Source: an uncultured Peptococcaceae bacterium (lineage in GTDB: Bacteria > Bacillota > Peptococcia > Peptococcales > Peptococcaceae). Taken from it: 36,353 bases of DNA. The notes below the pieces were generated by a model, which did not search any database, had not been told where the DNA came from, and saw only the letters and a program-made list of their open reading frames with translations. The stretch covers positions 1 through 36,353 of the forward strand of contig CALAKO010000159.1 of the NCBI GenBank assembly GCA_937922955.1, given 5' to 3'. Below are positions 1 to 7,021 of the stretch, piece by piece (position 1 is the first letter of the stretch; every line of letters starts with the position of its first letter). Made by a program: the position numbers and the translations under genes.

Positions 1-1
1 C

Positions 2-478
2 ATTTTGGCAGCGGTGCTTGCTGGAGCGCTGCTGGGCTTGGTGGGCTTCTTCGTACCGGAAATAATGTTTTCTGGAGAAAGTGGTCTGCATGTGCTGCTT
101 GGTGACTGGCGAAGCTATACTGCTGGTATGCTCCTATTGATCGCTGTACTCAAGGGGCTTTTGTCCACCCTTTGTATTAATCTTGGCTGGCGTGGCGGGA
201 ACATCTTTCCTATCATTTATATGGGGGCTGCGGCTGGATACGCTTTTGCACAGGCGGTGAATCTGTCTGATGATAGTGTTTTGCTGGATGGCGGCTTTGC
301 GGTGGCGCTGGTACTCGCCGCTATGTATGGGTCGATTTCAAAGAAACCGGTATCCGTCATTGCGATGTTGCTGCTTTGCTTTCCTGTGACGTACATTCTT
401 CCGATTACGGTGGCGGCGTTTGTGTCTGCAAAATTGTCGGTGGGGTTCGATCAATGGCTGAAGATAAGAGACGCGTAA
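2..478 (+). CDS. ClC-type chloride channel/transporter family protein, C-terminal part (5' end outside window)
   Basis: The reading frame is open from the first bases, so this is the C-terminal ~158 residues of a longer membrane protein. It contains a glycine-rich GWRGGNIFP segment, which corresponds to the anion-pathway GxFxP motif of ClC proteins, followed by hydrophobic helices and an ICS-like end with LCFPVTYILP. The same segments recur in the next gene (GWRGGNFFP, LCFPLTYIFP), so the two are paralogues in tandem. The family moves chloride or other small anions through the cytoplasmic membrane, either as channel or proton antiporter; which one cannot be said because the gating region is missing here. 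The gene ends with TAA and is followed by a terminator-like hairpin. Confidence 0.8.
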   Translation: MLAAVLAGALLGLVGFFVPEIMFSGESGLHVLLGDWRSYTAGMLLLIAVLKGLLSTLCINLGWRGGNIFPIIYMGAAAGYAFAQAVNLSDDSVLLDGGFAVALVLAAMYGSISKKPVSVIAMLLLCFPVTYILPITVAAFVSAKLSVGFDQWLKIRDA

Positions 479-553
479 TGCACTGCTGTGCTTGCTTCCG
501 TTTTTTTGACCTTTAATGGTGCCGCAGGGGTGATGAAAAATTTGATTATTAAT

Positions 554-606
554 AATGTGCCTTCAATCATTTGCTTCTCCAGATGCTTGGAGGCACATTG
601 TTTTGT
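554..606 (+). terminator. Probable terminator of the first ClC gene
   Basis: A 9-bp perfect stem (AATGTGCCT at 554-562, AGGCACATT at 591-599) with a long internal loop is followed by a short T-rich run. The large loop makes it weaker than a classical intrinsic terminator. Confidence 0.45.
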
Positions 607-618
607 AGAATGGGTTTA

Positions 619-647
619 TTGACCAGGATCAAAGCAAAGCCTATAAT
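619..647 (+). promoter_or_regulatory. Sigma-70-type promoter of the second ClC gene
   Basis: TTGACC (619-624) and TATAAT (642-647) are separated by 17 bases, near consensus. It lies about 70 bases before the start of the 718 gene, giving the second paralogue its own promoter. Confidence 0.75.
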
Positions 648-717
648 TTAAATAGAAATATCTTATGGAATTTATGAGATGCTGAATAACGATATTTTTT
701 AAACTGGAGGTGGGAGA

Positions 718-1890
718 ATGAAAGCGAAAATGGCGGATGTTAAGCTGGGGGTATTCTCTTTACTGCTGGGGGCTGCTGCTGGAGCAGTGATTTGGTTATT
801 GATGATGGGGATGGTGCTGGGGATGAAGGTGGTCTGGCAAATTGTGCCAGCGTGCTTTCAATGGTCGCATTCTCTTGCTTATGATTTGACCGTGTGTCTG
901 GCTGGTGGTGTTTTGATTGCATGGGTGCGGAAACGATCGAATAGCTGTTTGGAACCGATGTTTTCAGTTTTTGCCCGGGTGAAACGAGAAGGTGGCTATC
1001 CCTATCACCAGTTGCAATGGATGGCGGCGGCTTTTTTGCTGCCCATTGTATTTGGCGGTGCCATTGGTCCTGCTGCAGGCTTGACTGGTTTTATCGCAGG
1101 CGTGTGGACATTGATTTGCGCTTGTCTTAATGGTCGTTTGAAGCATCCTGTGTTGTTTAAGAAGGTGGAGAATTTGTCAGGACGCCGCCGTATTGTTCTA
1201 TATAGTCTTGGAGCGCTTTCTTTGATAATCGTTTTATCCGGATTGCTTGGCGCAGTGGGTGGTATTCATCTGCCACGTTTTCGTCGTGAACATGCCATTG
1301 GCTGGGGGCAGTGGAAATGGGCACTGGTCCTTATTGCGTTGGGAATTTTTATGGCGCTTCTCTATACGATCGTTGATGAGTTGATGGCCAGATTGGCCAA
1401 GAAATTGATGAAGCATAGAACGCTCATGTGTGTGGTGACTGGTGGCATCGTGGGGATGGTCGTCTACTTTTTGCCAAATATTCCTTTTGCAGGCGATACC
1501 CAGCTGAGCTTGTTGTTTAGTCAGTGGACGAGCTATACGGTGGGTGTGCTGGTTTTGGCGGCACTATTAAAAATGCTGTTAACGGTGTGGTGCCTGAATT
1601 TTGGTTGGCGTGGTGGAAACTTCTTTCCGTTGATTTTCGCCGGTACTGCTGTTGCCTATGCGTTCACGCTGTTTGCACAGAATGTCAGCAATAACTGCAT
1701 GCTTGATCAGAATTTTGCAGCGGCGCTTGTTGTTTCTGCAATGATCGGCTTTCTTGTCAAGAAGCCGTTGCCGGCCGTTGTTGTCCTGTTGTTTTGTTTT
1801 CCATTGACCTACATTTTTCCTCTTACAGTGGCAGTGTTGGTTGCAGGAAAATTGGCTGTTATTGTTGAGCGCAGGAAAAGAATTGTCTGA
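718..1890 (+). CDS. ClC-type chloride channel/transporter family protein
   Basis: A 390-residue polytopic membrane protein with about ten hydrophobic helices. The selectivity-filter region reads GAIGP near residues 114-118, where classical ClC transporters have G(K/R)EGP, so the gating glutamate position is isoleucine (I116). A second signature, GWRGGNFFP, sits near residue 300. The length matches the membrane core without CBS domains. The start ATG follows a GGAGGTGGGAG ribosome site. In the family, loss of the gating glutamate usually uncouples proton exchange, so a channel-like mode is an inference. It is the downstream copy of a tandem pair with its own promoter at 619-647. The substrate anion is not predictable from sequence. 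Confidence 0.8.
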   Translation: MKAKMADVKLGVFSLLLGAAAGAVIWLLMMGMVLGMKVVWQIVPACFQWSHSLAYDLTVCLAGGVLIAWVRKRSNSCLEPMFSVFARVKREGGYPYHQLQWMAAAFLLPIVFGGAIGPAAGLTGFIAGVWTLICACLNGRLKHPVLFKKVENLSGRRRIVLYSLGALSLIIVLSGLLGAVGGIHLPRFRREHAIGWGQWKWALVLIALGIFMALLYTIVDELMARLAKKLMKHRTLMCVVTGGIVGMVVYFLPNIPFAGDTQLSLLFSQWTSYTVGVLVLAALLKMLLTVWCLNFGWRGGNFFPLIFAGTAVAYAFTLFAQNVSNNCMLDQNFAAALVVSAMIGFLVKKPLPAVVVLLFCFPLTYIFPLTVAVLVAGKLAVIVERRKRIV

Positions 1891-1934
1891 GAGGAAATCC
1901 AACCTTGCTGCGGCATTTTTATAGCTGATAACGC

Positions 1935-1963
1935 TTGACGGCAGACGCTGGTCGCGCTACAAT
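1935..1963 (+). promoter_or_regulatory. Promoter of the thrS T-box transcript
   Basis: TTGACG (1935-1940) and TACAAT (1958-1963) have a 17-base spacer. The predicted start at about 1970 coincides with the beginning of the T-box leader. Confidence 0.8.
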
Positions 1964-1969
1964 GAATAA

Positions 1970-2222
1970 TCATAGAGAAATGCAATGACGAGGAGGACGT
2001 TTGCATCCTCTGCATTCCAGAGAGGGCGGCCATGGCTGAGAGTCGCTCATGCAGCGCAGATTGTCTACCACCTCCAAGCAGCGTCGGGATGAACCGACGA
2101 CGGCAGCCACCGTTATTGGCAGAAAGTGGGCTGGCGGTTTTCCGCTGGTCAATCTGGGTGGAACCACGGGAATGTTCGGCGCTCTCGTCCCTTTTGGGAT
2201 GAGAGCGCCTTTTATATTTTTG
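1970..2222 (+). promoter_or_regulatory. T-box riboswitch leader, threonine-specific
   Basis: The ~250-base leader carries the conserved T-box TGGGTGGAACCACGGG (2155-2170), whose UGGN bulge pairs with the acceptor end of uncharged tRNA. It is followed directly by an intrinsic terminator, and the Stem I part contains the AGAGAG/GGCGG...GGCTG distal-loop signature (2019-2040). A likely specifier codon is ACC at 2067-2069 followed by A, in CTACCACC on the 3' side of Stem I; ACC is a threonine codon and fits the downstream thrS. Uncharged tRNA-Thr should stabilise the antiterminator and raise thrS expression. The specifier assignment is by eye; an overlapping ACC at 2070-2072 is the alternative. 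Confidence 0.92.
2178..2222 (+). terminator. Regulated intrinsic terminator of the thrS T-box
   Basis: A 14-bp stem (2178-2191 with 2196-2209, one G-U pair, TTTT loop) is followed by a T-rich tract to 2222. Its 5' strand lies just after the T-box sequence, as needed for the mutually exclusive antiterminator. Confidence 0.92.
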
Positions 2223-2238
2223 AAAGAGGAGATTTGAT

Positions 2239-4149
2239 ATGATTAACATTACGTTACCAGACGGCAGCGTCAAGAGCTACGATGCTGCATCCATTTCCCC
2301 AATGGAAATTGCTAAAAGTTTGTCAAACAGTTTGCCAAAGAAGGCCGTTGCTGCGAAGGTGAACGGCGAAGTCTGCGATCTGTCGACGGTGCTCGACAGT
2401 GACGCCGAAGTGGCTATCTTGACCTTTGATGATGAAGAAGGGAAAGACGTATTCCGTCATTCCTCCAGCCATGTGCTGGCTGAAGCGGTTCAGCGTCTGT
2501 GGCCAGGCACCAAGATTGCCATTGGCCCAGCCATCGAAAACGGCTTCTACTACGATTTCGACAGCGAACACACCTTTGTTCCTGAAGATCTGGAAAAGAT
2601 TGAAAAGGAAATGAAGAAGATTGTTAAAGCCGGTGCAGTTTTTGAACGTCGCGAAGTGTCCCGCGAAGAAGCCATCAAATTCTTCAGCGACCGCGGCGAA
2701 ACCTATAAGGTAGAACTCATTGAAGATCTGCCAGACGAAGAAACCATCACCATGTACCAGGATGGTGACTATGTGGATCTTTGCGCGGGCCCTCATCTGC
2801 CAAAGACGAGCGCTATTAAGGCCATTAAGCTGATGAGCATCGCTGGTGCTTACTGGCGCGGCGATGAAAAGAACAAGATGCTGCAGCGTATTTATGGCAC
2901 GAGCTTCCCTAAGCAGGAAGCCTTGGACGAATACCTGCACCTTTTGGAAGAAGCGAAGCGCCGCGATCACCGCAAGTTGGGCAAGGAATTGGATCTTTTC
3001 TCCTTCGTGGAAGAAGCACCAGGCTTCCCAATTTTCCATCCAAAGGGCATGATTCTTCGCAACGAGTTGGAAAACTTCTGGCGTGAAGAACACAAAAAAG
3101 GCGGCTACTCTGAAATCCGTACCCCACTGATCATGAACCGCGCACTCTGGGAACGTTCCGGGCATTGGGATCATTATCAGGAAAACATGTACTTTACGGA
3201 AATCGATGAGCAGCCATACGCCATTAAGCCAATGAACTGCCCTGGCGGTATCCTGCTGTACAACGAAAGTCTGCACAGCTATCGTGAATTGCCTCTGCGT
3301 TGGGCAGAACTTGGTCTTGTTCATCGTCACGAACTCAGCGGCGCCCTCCACGGGCTCATGCGTGTGCGTGCCTTTACCCAGGACGATGCTCACATCTACA
3401 TGCGTGAAGATCAGATCATCGACGAAGTCGTTGGTGTTATGAAGCTTGTTGACCGCGTTTACAGCAAGTTTGGCTTTGAATACCATGTTGAACTCTCCAC
3501 TCGTCCAGAAGATTCCATGGGTTCGGACGATCTTTGGGAAAAGGCAACGGAAGGGCTGCGCACGGCGCTTGAAACCGTTGGCAAGGAATACATTGTCAAC
3601 CCTGGCGATGGTGCCTTCTATGGTCCTAAGATTGACTTCCATCTCAAAGACTGCCTGGGTCGTACCTGGCAGTGCGGCACGATTCAGCTGGACTTCCAGA
3701 TGCCTGAGAAGTTTGATATGAGCTACATCGGCGAAGACGGCGAAAAACATCGTCCAGTCATGGTACACCGTACCGTATTCGGCAGCATTGAACGTTTCAT
3801 TGGTATTCTGACCGAGCATTTTGGTGGGGCTTTCCCAACCTGGATGGCACCGGTTCAAGCCATGATCATCCCAATTACTTCTGACCACGCTGCTTATGCT
3901 GACGAATTGGCTGCTCAGCTCAAGGCCGATGGCGTTCGCGTAGAAGTGGATCATCGCTCTGAAAAAATGGGCTATAAGATTCGTGAAGCAACGGTTCAGA
4001 AAATCCCTTACATGCTCGTTGTTGGCGGCAAGGAAGCAGAAAGCGGTACCGTTTCTCTGCGTTCCTACAAGAACGGCGATGAAGGCGTGAAGGATTTCGC
4101 TGAATTCCGTGCAGCTTTGAACGAAGAAATCGCAGAACGTCGTATGTAA
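2239..4149 (+). CDS. thrS: Threonine--tRNA ligase
   Basis: A 636-residue class II aminoacyl-tRNA synthetase that charges tRNA-Thr in the cytoplasm. Domain order is complete: N-terminal TGS domain (about 1-62), editing domain with HSSSH (H74, H78) and DLCAGPH (Cys about 182), the class II catalytic core, and the anticodon-binding domain (about 540-636). The catalytic zinc ligands are visible as C334 in MNCPGG, H385 in DDAHIY and the histidine of MVHRTVFGS (about 510), essentially matching E. coli numbering. The start ATG follows AAGAGGAG. Expression is controlled by the upstream threonine T-box. The downstream carboxypeptidase gene begins about 30 bases later with no terminator between, so the two may be cotranscribed. 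Confidence 0.98.
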   Translation: MINITLPDGSVKSYDAASISPMEIAKSLSNSLPKKAVAAKVNGEVCDLSTVLDSDAEVAILTFDDEEGKDVFRHSSSHVLAEAVQRLWPGTKIAIGPAIENGFYYDFDSEHTFVPEDLEKIEKEMKKIVKAGAVFERREVSREEAIKFFSDRGETYKVELIEDLPDEETITMYQDGDYVDLCAGPHLPKTSAIKAIKLMSIAGAYWRGDEKNKMLQRIYGTSFPKQEALDEYLHLLEEAKRRDHRKLGKELDLFSFVEEAPGFPIFHPKGMILRNELENFWREEHKKGGYSEIRTPLIMNRALWERSGHWDHYQENMYFTEIDEQPYAIKPMNCPGGILLYNESLHSYRELPLRWAELGLVHRHELSGALHGLMRVRAFTQDDAHIYMREDQIIDEVVGVMKLVDRVYSKFGFEYHVELSTRPEDSMGSDDLWEKATEGLRTALETVGKEYIVNPGDGAFYGPKIDFHLKDCLGRTWQCGTIQLDFQMPEKFDMSYIGEDGEKHRPVMVHRTVFGSIERFIGILTEHFGGAFPTWMAPVQAMIIPITSDHAAYADELAAQLKADGVRVEVDHRSEKMGYKIREATVQKIPYMLVVGGKEAESGTVSLRSYKNGDEGVKDFAEFRAALNEEIAERRM

Positions 4150-4180
4150 GTTTTATGCAGAATAGCGAAAGGAGGTGCCT

Positions 4181-5491
4181 GTGTTGAAGCAGCAACCTAA
4201 AAAGCCATCTCGTTCAAGCGGAAATGGCAAGCGGCCTGTGTCGAACAATGCATCCTCGGCGAGGCCACGCCGTCCACAGAATGGAACAGCGCCGCGCACG
4301 CAGGCACCACGCTCTGCTGCAGCTCGAGGATCAAGTTCCAGTTCACGTCCGCGAAGCACAGCCTCACAGCCTTCGGCTTCACGTGCTTCGTCAAACCGAA
4401 GTCAAGCGCGAAGACCAGCTGGCGCTGGTGCGCGTTCCCCGCAAGGCAATCGTTCCAGAGCGCCACAGCAAGGGGGAAAGCGTCCACCGCAAAATGCTCG
4501 CCGTACGCCGCCGCGACGCAAACCAAAACGGCGTTTGCGTTGGGGACGGATTCTGGCGACGCTGGTTGTGTTGGTGGCCTGTGTGGCATTGGCGGTGTTT
4601 GTAAAAAACAATTTTTTCACGACGTCAGAAGTGGATGCGACGGTGGCACAGTCTGTTTCGAAACCGTTGGTTAGTGATGCCGACAAAGCCGGATTTGACG
4701 CCAGCATCAACAGCGACTCGGCCATTCTCATCAACGCCGATAACGGCGATGTGCTTTATGAAAAAGATGCCGATGCGCAGCGGGCACCGGCAAGCCTGGC
4801 CAAAATGATGACGGTGTATGTGGCCATTAAGAATAATGAAGATCTGGATCGCGAGATTAAAATGCCAGAAGCAGCCTTTGACGGGCTTGAAGAAGAAAAA
4901 GCGTCTCAGAGCGGCCTGCAAAAAGGCGAAACGGTCACCATTCGTGATCTGCTCTATGCGGCTCTGCTGAAGTCTGGCGGAGATGCGGCCAATGCATTGG
5001 CGTTAGCGACCAGCGGCAACATCGAGAGCTTCGTGGAACTGATGAACGATGAAGCCAAAGCGTTGGGCTTGGACAGTACCACCTTTGTCAATCCGACTGG
5101 CTTGGACGATGAGGCGCAGGTGTCTACCTGCCGTGATATGGCGCGTCTGCTTAAAGGAGCGCTGGGCAACACGGTTTTCCAGGAAGTGTTCACCAGCCGT
5201 ACTTATACGACCACAGCCAACGACACGCATAAGGAAGGTTTGACGTTGACACACACGATGGAAGACGATCTCACGACGTTCCAGCGCTATTTTGATACGT
5301 CTGGCTATGAAATTGTCGGTGGCAAAACGGGGTACACCACGGCTGCTGGAAACTGTCTGGCCACATTGGCGCAGAAAGAGAAAGAACCAGATTACATCGT
5401 GGTTACGATGCATGCCACAGGCAATGGGGATCAGTATTATCAAGCGGTGCACGATGCCGTTACTTTGTATGGTGAGGCTTACGATCAGTGA
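4181..5491 (+). CDS. D-alanyl-D-alanine carboxypeptidase (peptidase S11, DacF/PBP5-like) with basic N-terminal tail
   Basis: A penicillin-binding DD-carboxypeptidase that trims stem pentapeptides outside the membrane. The first ~120 residues are a low-complexity tail rich in Arg, Pro, Ser and Gln, followed by one membrane helix (about 124-141) and the S11 domain. Active-site motifs are SLAK (serine about 205), SGGD at the SxN position (serine about 265; the usual Asn is replaced) and KTG (about 382). There is no clear C-terminal amphipathic anchor, so the N-terminal helix is the anchor, with the tail cytoplasmic. Start choice: AAAGGAGG (4168-4175) fits GTG 4181 or TTG 4184; a GTG at 4175 overlaps the ribosome site and is unlikely. 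Probably cotranscribed with thrS. Confidence 0.9.
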   Translation: MLKQQPKKPSRSSGNGKRPVSNNASSARPRRPQNGTAPRTQAPRSAAARGSSSSSRPRSTASQPSASRASSNRSQARRPAGAGARSPQGNRSRAPQQGGKRPPQNARRTPPRRKPKRRLRWGRILATLVVLVACVALAVFVKNNFFTTSEVDATVAQSVSKPLVSDADKAGFDASINSDSAILINADNGDVLYEKDADAQRAPASLAKMMTVYVAIKNNEDLDREIKMPEAAFDGLEEEKASQSGLQKGETVTIRDLLYAALLKSGGDAANALALATSGNIESFVELMNDEAKALGLDSTTFVNPTGLDDEAQVSTCRDMARLLKGALGNTVFQEVFTSRTYTTTANDTHKEGLTLTHTMEDDLTTFQRYFDTSGYEIVGGKTGYTTAAGNCLATLAQKEKEPDYIVVTMHATGNGDQYYQAVHDAVTLYGEAYDQ

Positions 5492-5519
5492 GTCTTGCAA
5501 TAATCGTTTCAAATATTTT

Positions 5520-5555
5520 CAGCTTCGCTGCGTTAACAGCGGAGCTGTTTTTTTT
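5520..5555 (+). terminator. Intrinsic terminator after the carboxypeptidase gene
   Basis: An 11-bp stem (5520-5530 with 5537-5547, one G-U pair, CGTTAA loop) is followed by eight T residues. Confidence 0.9.
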
Positions 5556-5590
5556 ACAAAAATATTAATAAATTCTGCATAAAAATTAAT

Positions 5591-5619
5591 TTGCATTCAC
5601 CGACAGAGTGTGACACAAT
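5591..5619 (+). promoter_or_regulatory. Probable promoter of the transaldolase gene
   Basis: TTGCAT (5591-5596) and CACAAT (5614-5619) are spaced by 17 bases, about 35 bases before the transaldolase start. Confidence 0.55.
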
Positions 5620-5652
5620 GAAAGAAAATGAATCGCGAAGGAGTTTTGAATC

Positions 5653-6309
5653 ATGAGATTTTTTATTGATACTGCGAAAATTGATGACATTAAAAAAGCC
5701 AACGACATGGGTGTGATTTGTGGTGTTACCACGAACCCTTCTTTAATTGCTAAGGAAGGACGCGTGTTTGAAGAAGTCATCGCGGAAATTGCATCCATTG
5801 TTGACGGCCCGATCAGCGGTGAAGTTAAGGCAACCACCACGGATGCCGACGGCATGGTGGAAGAAGGGAAAGCCATTGCGGCCATTCATCCAAACATGGT
5901 GGTAAAAATTCCAATGACTGTGGAAGGCCTGAAGGCTGTTAAGCGTCTCAGCGCGCTTGGCATCAAGACCAATGTGACCCTTATTTTCTCAGCCAATCAG
6001 GCTTTGCTCGCGGCTCGTGCGGGTGCAACTTATGTGTCCCCATTCTTGGGTCGCCTCGATGATATTTCCACCCGCGGCACCGATCTCATTCGTGAGATCG
6101 CTGATATTTTTGCCGTCGCCGATGGTATTGACACCGAAATCATCGCAGCCAGCGTGCGTCATCCTATGCATGTAACGGAATGCGCTCTGGCTGGTGCGGA
6201 CATTGCTACTGTGCCATATAAGGTCATTGAACAGATGGTCAACCATCCGCTGACGACTGCTGGCATTGAAAAATTCCGTGTTGATTATGAAGCCGTTTTC
6301 GGCAAGTAA
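5653..6309 (+). CDS. tal: Transaldolase (small TalC/FSA-family type)
   Basis: A 218-residue single-domain TIM barrel of the fructose-6-phosphate aldolase/transaldolase family. The Schiff-base lysine is K85 in VVKIPMT; GVTTNPSL (24-31) and SPFLGRLDD are further signatures. Two positions distinguish activities: E57 in SGEVKATT and Phe in SPFLGR match transaldolases, whereas E. coli FsaA has Gln and Tyr there, so transaldolase activity in the non-oxidative pentose phosphate pathway is the better call. The ATG follows a GAAGGAG ribosome site. It has its own promoter and is followed 4 bases later by the C39-like gene. Confidence 0.93.
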   Translation: MRFFIDTAKIDDIKKANDMGVICGVTTNPSLIAKEGRVFEEVIAEIASIVDGPISGEVKATTTDADGMVEEGKAIAAIHPNMVVKIPMTVEGLKAVKRLSALGIKTNVTLIFSANQALLAARAGATYVSPFLGRLDDISTRGTDLIREIADIFAVADGIDTEIIAASVRHPMHVTECALAGADIATVPYKVIEQMVNHPLTTAGIEKFRVDYEAVFGK

Positions 6310-6313
6310 ATCG

Positions 6314-6823
6314 ATGCAGGAAAGCTACTGCACCACTGGGCAGTTTGCCAAACGCGACAGAACCTATCACAAACACTGCGGGCCGACGGCCATCACCAAT
6401 CTTGTGCTGACTTTGCGGCCTGATCTGGCTGATGATGCGGCTGCCGTATTTGACGAGGTGGCAGCGTTGGGACGGCGTTCACTGGCCTATTGGAACGTTG
6501 GCGTTGGTAAATGGTTTGGCGGCACCAGCGATGGGCTAGTGGGTGTCTATCTGCGTCAGGTGCTTCACCGTTTTGAATGTGATGGCGTGAAGGTGCATTT
6601 TTCTGGCCCGGCGACGGCGGCTCGTGTTCGAGCCGCGCTGGAGAATGGGCATGTCGTTTATCTGGAAATGCATTTTCATCCAAAATATCGCAACCATCAC
6701 CTGCTGATTTACGGCTATGAATGGCAGGGGTTTCGTGCCGCTGATGGCTGGAAGCATGGTCCGGTGTATTTGAGCGATCGCGATTTGCGACGCTGCACGT
6801 TCTTTAGTATTACGAGAGAGTAA
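6314..6823 (+). CDS. C39-like cysteine-peptidase-fold protein
   Basis: A 169-residue protein starting MQESYC. The early HCGPTAITNL segment looks like the catalytic-cysteine helix of papain-like C39 peptidases, and NHHLLIYGYEW followed by AADGW could supply the histidine and aspartate. There is no signal peptide or membrane helix and no ABC transporter fusion, so it is not a typical bacteriocin exporter peptidase; the substrate is unknown. An ATG at 6266 is in frame but overlaps tal by 44 bases; ATG 6314, four bases after the tal stop, is preferred although its ribosome site is weak, suggesting translational coupling. A strong terminator follows. Confidence 0.7.
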   Translation: MQESYCTTGQFAKRDRTYHKHCGPTAITNLVLTLRPDLADDAAAVFDEVAALGRRSLAYWNVGVGKWFGGTSDGLVGVYLRQVLHRFECDGVKVHFSGPATAARVRAALENGHVVYLEMHFHPKYRNHHLLIYGYEWQGFRAADGWKHGPVYLSDRDLRRCTFFSITRE

Positions 6824-6848
6824 GGAAACGTCATATTGCATAATTTTT

Positions 6849-6881
6849 ACGCGCTTGTTTTCAATAACAAGCGTGTTTTTT
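6849..6881 (+). terminator. Intrinsic terminator after the tal / C39-like unit
   Basis: An 11-bp stem (6849-6859 with 6866-6876, one G-U pair) and a TTCAAT loop are followed by a run of T residues. Confidence 0.88.
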
Positions 6882-7021
6882 ATGGTGCGTATTGGGAACG
6901 AGCGAGAATGGCGAGCGATTCTCCCCATGGCTCATACTTTGGAACGATTTACAAGGCAGAAGTCCCTTGGTAAAATTTTTATAGTTATAAATATTGAAAC
7001 GTTTGTGGAAGGAGGTGTCTT

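Noticed and set aside
2323..3954. A 543-codon open frame on the minus strand opposite thrS
   Set aside because: It is a codon-bias shadow of thrS: no ribosome site, no recognisable domain, and thrS is unmistakable on the plus strand.
6314..6823. Bacteriocin-exporter peptidase
   Set aside because: No ABC transporter, membrane helix or double-glycine precursor gene is adjacent.
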